11,817 bases of DNA from Scytalidium lignicola (lineage: Eukaryota; Ascomycota; Leotiomycetes): contig NCSJ02000639.1 of NCBI GenBank assembly GCA_002812745.2, forward strand, positions 1 to 11,817. Direction: 5' to 3'. The translations under genes were made by a program, and so were the position numbers. How positions within the stretch are numbered: the first letter of the stretch is position 1; each line of letters begins with the position of its first letter. Below the pieces are notes generated by a model, which saw nothing but the letters and a program-made list of their open reading frames with translations, did no database searches and was not told where the DNA came from. Positions 7,094 through 11,817 of the stretch are shown piece by piece.

Positions 7094-8329
7094 TCAGCGA
7101 TGGAGATGGGTATTACTAGAGACGCTTTGTTGCACTAAATGCTCATCTGTCTGGAACTTCAAGACTTCATTTCCCCAAGCCCACCATCCTGTTGTCAGAT
7201 TTCGGGCAAAAATCTCCAAAGCCGCAAAGTCTGGTTTCAATAAGGGCTCGAATAATAGCTTCAAGTTTGGCTTCCGTGAATGTAGGTCTGGAATTGCAAT
7301 AAGCAGCCTCCGAGTGACACTTTCTAGCGGTGCTGCATCTACATATGCATCTGCATGCACTCTTCTTCCCACAAGCAGCAGCTCGTATGGCTTTCTCCAA
7401 GTGGAATGCAGTTCGCAGATCGGCTCTCCGGAACTAGTCACCTTCAGCCAGACCCATTCTTCTACGAGCGCAATGCCCCATTGATCGAACAAGCCGCCTT
7501 CTGCCAGCAGCATTTCTCGAAAGGCAGGCTTGTTAGTCACCCAAACTGCTACGATGCCGTCCTTTTCTATATGATCCTTTACTGGTATTGAAGATAATAG
7601 AGCGTTGATTGCTTCACTGTCATATGACGTACCATAGGAGCCTTTCCGACGAGCGGACCGATTCGGCCATGGAGGATCCATGAGGATGAGATTGAATTGC
7701 GGCGCATTCTGAGAAAAGAGAGCCAGTGTATCTTCAATGTTGCCATGCAGGAACGTTGCTTTTGGCGGGATCAGTGCCGGGCGGTGTCTCGTTTCGCAAG
7801 TAATGTATGTAGGTGATTGGCCCTCATTTTTATAGAGAGGGCTGCAGACGCGTGATGCATACTGGATGGAGTTGATTTTGACACCTATGTCGTTAGAATC
7901 TCCTCGTGGACTAGACTCGACTTGAGTTTCTTTGGAATCTTCATTTTCATATTCATATTCATGTTTTTGTTCAAGTTCATGTTCATGTTGATGTTCACGC
8001 TTTCTCTTTCCTCCGCTCCAACCGCCAGCCGTGAAGCGAGGTAGGTGGCATGGTCCTTGGTGTGTTTCTCTTAGCTTTTCCAGCGCCAGTTGAATATATC
8101 TCCGGAGAACCAGATCACTGAGGGGTGGCGGCTCAAGCCTTGAAAGCGCCTTAGCTGACTTGGGTTCAACGGAAGGATACGGTTTTTCCAGTGGATCAGA
8201 TGATAATATCACTCTCTGGACCCCCCCATCCGTCGTCGGCTGCCCCTGCGCAAGCTCGATGGACCTCGGAACATCGATGACGCTGATTGTTTTGCTTTCA
8301 TCTTGGTAGATGATGCATGATTCCATCAA
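7094..8329 (-). CDS. MT-A70 family N6-adenine methyltransferase, METTL4-like, intronless, 411 aa
   Basis: The C-terminal half is a clear MT-A70 domain (about 193-395). LILMDPPWPNRS carries the catalytic DPPW at 218-221, and EEWVWLKVTSSGEP and STWRKPYELLLVGRR are further family blocks. The end, with LEIFARNLTTGWWAWGNEVL, is characteristic of the METTL4 branch rather than METTL3/IME4 or METTL14. The family transfers a methyl group from S-adenosylmethionine to the N6 of adenine; METTL4 acts on U2 snRNA, and a role on DNA has also been proposed. The fungal substrate is not known from sequence. The N-terminal 190 residues are poorly conserved and contain a His/Glu/Tyr/Lys-rich stretch at about 107-134 (HQHEHELE...HEYEYENE) coded by imperfect six-base repeats, which is probably disordered. 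The start has two adjacent Met codons, and the first was used. No intron is needed, unlike all its neighbours. Confidence 0.92.
   Translation of the reverse strand: MMESCIIYQDESKTISVIDVPRSIELAQGQPTTDGGVQRVILSSDPLEKPYPSVEPKSAKALSRLEPPPLSDLVLRRYIQLALEKLRETHQGPCHLPRFTAGGWSGGKRKREHQHEHELEQKHEYEYENEDSKETQVESSPRGDSNDIGVKINSIQYASRVCSPLYKNEGQSPTYITCETRHRPALIPPKATFLHGNIEDTLALFSQNAPQFNLILMDPPWPNRSARRKGSYGTSYDSEAINALLSSIPVKDHIEKDGIVAVWVTNKPAFREMLLAEGGLFDQWGIALVEEWVWLKVTSSGEPICELHSTWRKPYELLLVGRRVHADAYVDAAPLESVTRRLLIAIPDLHSRKPNLKLLFEPLLKPDFAALEIFARNLTTGWWAWGNEVLKFQTDEHLVQQSVSSNTHLHR
7940..8001 (-). repeat. Imperfect hexanucleotide repeat inside the methyltransferase gene
   Basis: On the plus strand the tract repeats TTCATx units (TTCATA, TTCATG and variants) about nine or ten times. 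It encodes the His/Glu/Tyr-rich stretch of the methyltransferase. Being a multiple of three, changes in copy number by whole units would keep the frame, so length variation between strains is likely. Confidence 0.65.
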
Positions 8330-8789
8330 TTCTTATATCACACATGTCCCGGGCCGTAACATATGGCAGATAATGGCGATTCCGTGGCTCATCATTCATT
8401 ACAGGAAACCTCCGAAATGGTTTAGCTTCGGGGTTTCCAATTTCATGTGACATATATCCATATATAGTCTAGCGCAAGATGGGTATCATCGGTTCGGAAA
8501 AACCAGGGCCCAAAGTTCGCAGGCCGAGAGCGGCTTTCCGCTGGATGACGTCCCGCGGCAATTAGACCGAACATCTCTCCCACATTTCTCCACGCTCTCC
8601 ATAATACATCGAATCTCTCCACAACTCGACAGAACATTCTAATCCCGTTACATTTCTTCACAACCTTCGACTTCTCCATGTCCATATACCTTCCCTGAGT
8701 ACCCGACTTTGGAATGACCCTATTCTCATCGCGTCGAAGTTAGTACGGAAAGAGGGCCACTTTGTTGGCCATCCCAGTGGAGAGGAGGA
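8330..8789. promoter_or_regulatory. Divergent promoter region between the methyltransferase and mitochondrial carrier genes
   Basis: No gene is supported. A minus-strand frame of 80 codons at 8443-8685 has no recognisable content. TGACGTC at 8546-8552 resembles a CRE-type bZIP site, and a TATA-rich stretch (CATATATCCATATATAG) lies at about 8450-8467. The region nearer 8560-8700 is pyrimidine-rich on the plus strand, as is common just before fungal transcription starts. Function is inferred from position. Confidence 0.4.
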
Positions 8790-10058
8790 ATGCCACCGGC
8801 CCTCCTGGATCACAATGCCTCCCTGCCAGCGCTCCATAGCGACAAACTACGAGAGATGGCCTTGGAAGAGAGGTTGAGCGAGAATGTGCGCGGGAAGAAG
8901 GAGGTTGCAGTATGTCCGACCGACCAGGAGGCCATCACTCCTAGGAAACGAGATAAGAAGAGTTTTGACTATATATGGAGGACTGGAGTGGCGGGGGGTC
9001 TTGCTGGCAGTGCTGTATGTTTTCTTTCTATTTCCAGATTGCTTGCTTGCTTCTGCTTGCTTTGAAAAATAAAGTGTAGCTGACGTTTATATGTCGGATA
9101 GGCAAAGACTCTCGTGGCTCCGCTGGACCGTGTCAAGATCCTTTTCCAGGCTGGTAACCCCCAGTTTATACGATACTCAGGATCATGGGTTGGCGCCTTC
9201 AGTGCTATGAAATCCATATACCGGGATGAGGGGCCGACTGGGCTATTTCGCGGTCATTCTGCAACATTGTTACGCATTTTTCCTTACGCAGCTATCAAAT
9301 TCTTGGCCTACGAGCAAATCCGAAACTTTATTATCCCGGATCATAATCATGAAACCCCATTCCGCCGATTAATCAGCGGTTCTCTTGCTGGCGTCACATC
9401 AGTTTTCTTTACTTACCCGCTCGAAGTCGTCCGTGTCCGTCTCGCCTTCGAGACAAAACGAGACAGTAGGTTGACATTTACTTCAATATGTAAGCGCATT
9501 TATCACGAGACTATCCCTCTCCCACACCCATCTCCAAGGTCAGGCCCAGTTCCAGCCCTCGTCGCCGCTACCACGTCCAAGATTGAAGCCGTAGCACCAG
9601 GAATCGGCCTGACGAACTTCTACCGTGGATTTTCAGCCACCATACTAGGAATGATTCCTTACGCTGGAATGTCCTTCTTAACGCATGATACTACGGGAGA
9701 TGTTCTTCGGCACCCCCTCATAGCGGAATGGACCACCTTGCCTAAGCCTGAGAACTCACCACCAGGAAAACCAGCGCCGTTGCGCTCGTGGGCAGAATTA
9801 TTTGCTGGTGGTACTGCGGGATTGGTGTCTCAAACTTCAGCATATCCTCTCGAGGTCATTCGGCGGCGGATGCAGGTCGGCGGTGCTGTTGGAGATGGAC
9901 ATCGATTACGCATTCTAGAGACGGCGAGGTTGATTTTCAGAGAGAGGGGAATCACGGGGTTCTGGATTGGTTTGAGCATTGGGTATGTAAAGGTTGTACC
10001 GATGGTTGCAGTAAGCTTCTATGTTTATGAGAGAGCAAAGACATGGTTTGGTATATAG
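8790..10058 (+). CDS. leu5: Mitochondrial carrier, Leu5/coenzyme A transporter type, two exons, 393 aa
   Basis: Exons are 8790-9014 and 9102-10058; the 87-base intron (GTATGT...TAG) joins GGLAGSA to AKTLVAPLDRVKILFQ in phase 0. Three carrier signatures Px[DE]xx[KR] are present: PLDRVK (82-87), PLEVVR (181-186) and PLEVIR (324-329), one per repeat of about 100 residues, giving six membrane helices in the inner mitochondrial membrane. The block FRGHSATLLRIFPYAAIKFL and the long matrix-side insert between repeats two and three resemble yeast Leu5 and human SLC25A16/SLC25A42, which are linked to coenzyme A import. The N-terminal extension of about 65 hydrophilic residues is typical of fungal members. 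Subfamily assignment is by recognised blocks, not alignment, so a related adenine-nucleotide or CoA carrier remains possible. The gene converges with the Rid-family gene. Confidence 0.92.
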
Positions 10059-10066
10059 ATTACAGA

Positions 10067-10090
10067 GGTCACATCACGGTCACATCACGG
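10067..10090 (+). repeat. Tandem 11-base duplication in the carrier 3' flank
   Basis: GGTCACATCAC occurs twice back to back (10067-10077, 10078-10088), followed by GG. It starts nine bases after the carrier stop codon, so it would lie in the 3' UTR. It is probably a local duplication. Confidence 0.65.
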
Positions 10091-10178
10091 AATCGGAAAT
10101 GTATATAAATTAGCGGGGAGGCTTCATGTTTTTCTTGTTCTGATTATCCCATGCATCAGATTTAAAGGGCTATTTATT

Positions 10179-10687
10179 TCATATCTGCTCACTTGGCTGA
10201 CCTGTTTTCTTGGCTGTGACTTCTATCTCAATCCTCATCACGTCCTCCATCAATTCCGCCTGAATCATTGTCGCGGCTGGTCGTACGTCTCTGAACCACT
10301 TTCTCAAGACGGGCCAGATCTTTGGAAACTCCTTTTTATCAGGTAGGATATACCTCACTCGCACTACTTCCGCCATGGTTGCGCCAGCTTGTTCCAGTGC
10401 TAAGGCTATGTTTTGCAGGGTTTGCTCTGCTTGCTCGACGATATCGGGAGAGATTTGGGATGTTTTGTAGTTGAAACTGTTTTAGAGAGACAAATGAAGA
10501 TTAATTGTTAAAAATCTTTTTGGTTTGTTATGAGGAGTGATTAGAGCATTTAGGTTGAGAAAAAAGACAATTCCTACCCTGTGCATCCTGAGACAAAGAT
10601 CCAGTCGTCCAAGACTACAGCGCGGGAGTAGCCTATGTCGGCTTCGAATTGAGAGTTTGAGGATATGTTCTGGCGAGTCATTTTCAT
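10179..10687 (-). CDS. RidA/YjgF/YER057c-family protein lacking the catalytic arginine, two exons, 135 aa
   Basis: Exons are 10578-10687 and 10179-10476; the 101-base intron (GTAGGA...CAG) joins DDWIFVSGCTG to FNYKTSQISPDIVEQ. Length and layout match the trimeric Rid family: an N-terminal GYSRAVVLDDWIFVSG (19-34), a helix with EQAEQTLQNIALALEQAG (51-68), VVRVRYIL (74-81), and a C-terminal RPAATMI...MRIEIEVTAK (102-126). True RidA enzymes, which deaminate reactive 2-aminoacrylate, need an Arg in a PARS-like position; here the aligned segment reads RPAAT, with Ala105 instead. The protein therefore probably belongs to an Arg-less Rid subfamily of unknown activity. Two in-frame Met codons (10687 and 10681) could start it; the choice changes two residues. 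No organelle signal is obvious. It converges with the carrier gene, with about 120 bases between stop codons. Confidence 0.9.
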
Positions 10688-11359
10688 TTTCCTTTTCACT
10701 TGAAAGAACTTTATTTTAGAACTGCTGCGGGGTTGATTATATCCCTGATGAGAAAGTAGGCAGGATAAGTAAGTAGAAGATTGATGATAGAGGTGGTCAA
10801 GCCGCTTAATGAGGTGTGACTCACCTCCAATTGTATCAGAGCAATTAGACTCTAATAATTATCTGCTTAGATCGGAATGAATGGATTAATATATCATACT
10901 CTAGCCTTCCATAAATTGGGTTAATATCGAACTAGAAATGGACTAATATCTAGCCTCTAATCGTTGACTGCCAGCTTCTCCCCTTTCCATTCCTTATAAT
11001 TCACACTAAGACATTGATTAACAATGTTAATACAATTTGAGAAGAGGTAAAACTTAGTGAGAGTACTCTACTTATGTCGTCCCTTTCAAGCTAACTCTCT
11101 ACGATTCAGATTTGAGAATAAGTTGCATTGATTATCAGACAGGATTTGCTACAAAATTACACTTACTCAAGTATGGCTGGCTATCGTACAAATAATATAA
11201 GCTTTAGCTTGTAAACCATAAGAAGTATAAAGTTTGTTAAAAGTTTCTTTTGCATTAAAATTATTAAGGATGTATTTTCAATGCTCATTTCAAAATGTAT
11301 ATAAGAGATAGGCATCCGGCTCAATGGTACACGAGACAAATATATTCAGGCTGGAATAA

Positions 11360-11393
11360 CATGGATACACTTTAGAAAAAGTGTTTATCCATG
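11360..11393. repeat. Strong inverted repeat in the AT-rich flank
   Basis: The left arm CATGGATACACTTT (11360-11373) pairs completely with the right arm AAAGTGTTTATCCATG (11378-11393) if two bases bulge in the right arm; the loop is AGAA. Fourteen paired positions around a four-base loop is well above background for this window. It may be a cruciform-prone site, a remnant of a foldback element or the turn of a small hairpin RNA. Confidence 0.6.
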
Positions 11394-11780
11394 GCTGATA
11401 ACTCAAAGTGTCCTCAAAAGAGTCGCTATAATTAAAATCCATAGATATGATGCCTAATAAGAAACAAAAACAACGTTACATAAAATGAATTCTGGGGTTA
11501 ACTTAGTATGTAAGCTGAATTAGTGCCAGAGTCTCTCGTATCCCCTCGGGCCGCAGGTCGCGTTAAAGAAAATCAGGCATAGATATCTATACAAGTATAA
11601 TGATTTATCAGAAACCACAAAACTACTCTCAAATAAGACAAAAGAAATCTATTAATTATTATAATACAATATCAAGTAAATTATCATTTTCCTTAATTAA
11701 ATCAACATAACAAGTTATTACGTTTAAATAAGTGATCATCTTTCTTTGATGTTCTGTACCTCTTGAATTGTGGCCTTAGA

Positions 11781-11817
11781 CATGGCGCTAAAAGTGGCCT
11801 CAAAGTGGCCCCTGGGG
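11781..11817 (-). mobile_element. Possible terminus of a DNA element, with tandem 11-base repeats
   Basis: At the right edge the AT-rich sequence gives way to a GC-richer block. Two tandem 11-base units, TAAAAGTGGCC (11789-11799) and TCAAAGTGGCC (11800-11810), are followed by CCCCTGGGG, a 9-base palindrome ending at the window edge. On the minus strand an ATG (11783-11781) follows the repeats at once and opens a 15-codon frame before TGA at 11736. Repeats followed directly by a start codon resemble the end of a small DNA transposon whose body would lie to the left and be decayed. A near match, TCAAAGTGTCC followed by TCAAAAG, is at 11403-11420. No matching inverted terminus is found in the window, so the call is tentative. 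Confidence 0.25.

Larger units (their letters stand above)
10688..11817. other. AT-rich gene-free right flank
   Basis: From about 10840 the sequence becomes visibly AT-rich, and no gene, tRNA or rRNA is recognisable. Minus-strand reading in one frame gives short open runs (for example 11506-11562 and the stretch following an ATG at 11442) broken by many stops; the number of stops is about what AT-rich random sequence would give. The region may be an AT-rich, RIP-mutated repeat relic of the kind common in Pezizomycotina, or plain intergenic DNA. The 150 bases next to 10687 would hold the promoter of the Rid-family gene. An inverted repeat (11360-11393) and a possible element end (11781-11817) are listed separately. 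Confidence 0.45.

Noticed and set aside
7062..7591. Plus-strand frames overlapping the methyltransferase gene (7062-7484 and 7355-7591)
   Set aside because: They are antisense shadows of a well-supported coding region.
8443..8685. 80-codon minus-strand frame in the divergent promoter
   Set aside because: It has no recognisable domain, and its position and composition fit a promoter/5' UTR of the carrier gene.
10801..11580. Nearly continuous minus-strand frame through the AT-rich flank, as a RIP-mutated gene
   Set aside because: The number of in-frame stops is close to what AT-rich random sequence would give, and no protein family could be recognised, so a pseudogene call is not supported.
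1..11817. CRISPR arrays, tRNA or rRNA genes, prokaryotic promoters or ribosome binding sites
   Set aside because: None was seen; the window is eukaryotic, and a scan for tRNA B-box-like sequence (GGTTCGA) on both strands found only a match inside the hydrolase coding region.

Overview
The window looks like nuclear DNA of a filamentous ascomycete (Pezizomycotina). The evidence is short GT-AG introns of about 50-170 bases with fungal-type branch points (TACTAAC at about 6740), a Zn2Cys6 cluster, and proteins of typical filamentous-fungal architecture. Protein flavour suggests Eurotiomycetes, perhaps Onygenales, but that placement rests on recollection of family sequences and is low confidence.

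Layout, left to right. 469-1028 (+): a small two-exon Zn2Cys6 protein consisting only of the DNA-binding cluster and a low-complexity tail. 1029-2569: about 1.5 kb with no supportable gene. 2570-3736 (-): a two-exon ring-opening amidohydrolase of the cyanuric acid hydrolase/barbiturase family. 4334-5400 (-): a five-exon dienelactone hydrolase-family protein. 5401-6154: a divergent promoter region. 6155-7000 (+): a three-exon mitochondrial ribosomal protein uL23m. 7094-8329 (-): an intronless MT-A70 (METTL4-like) N6-adenine methyltransferase, converging on uL23m with only 93 bases between stop codons. 8330-8789: a divergent promoter. 8790-10058 (+): a two-exon mitochondrial carrier of the Leu5/CoA-transporter type. 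10179-10687 (-): a two-exon RidA/YjgF-family protein that lacks the catalytic arginine of true RidA. 10688-11817: an AT-rich stretch without a gene, holding a strong inverted repeat and, at the right edge, a GC-richer block with tandem 11-base repeats that could be the end of a mobile element.

All spliced models were built by reading the sequence: each intron has GT-AG ends and each joined frame closes at the length expected for its family. Several single long reading frames run through introns and mis-state the true N-termini, notably for the amidohydrolase and the ribosomal protein.

The genes do not form one obvious pathway. Two are mitochondrial housekeeping genes (uL23m, CoA carrier). 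The amidohydrolase, the dienelactone hydrolase and the Rid-family protein are all accessory-metabolism types and lie within 8 kb, but housekeeping genes separate the last from the first two. I found no convincing undescribed multi-gene system. The most interesting points are the fungal cyanuric acid hydrolase/barbiturase, the DNA-binding-domain-only Zn2Cys6 protein, the arginine-less Rid protein, and the AT-rich right flank.
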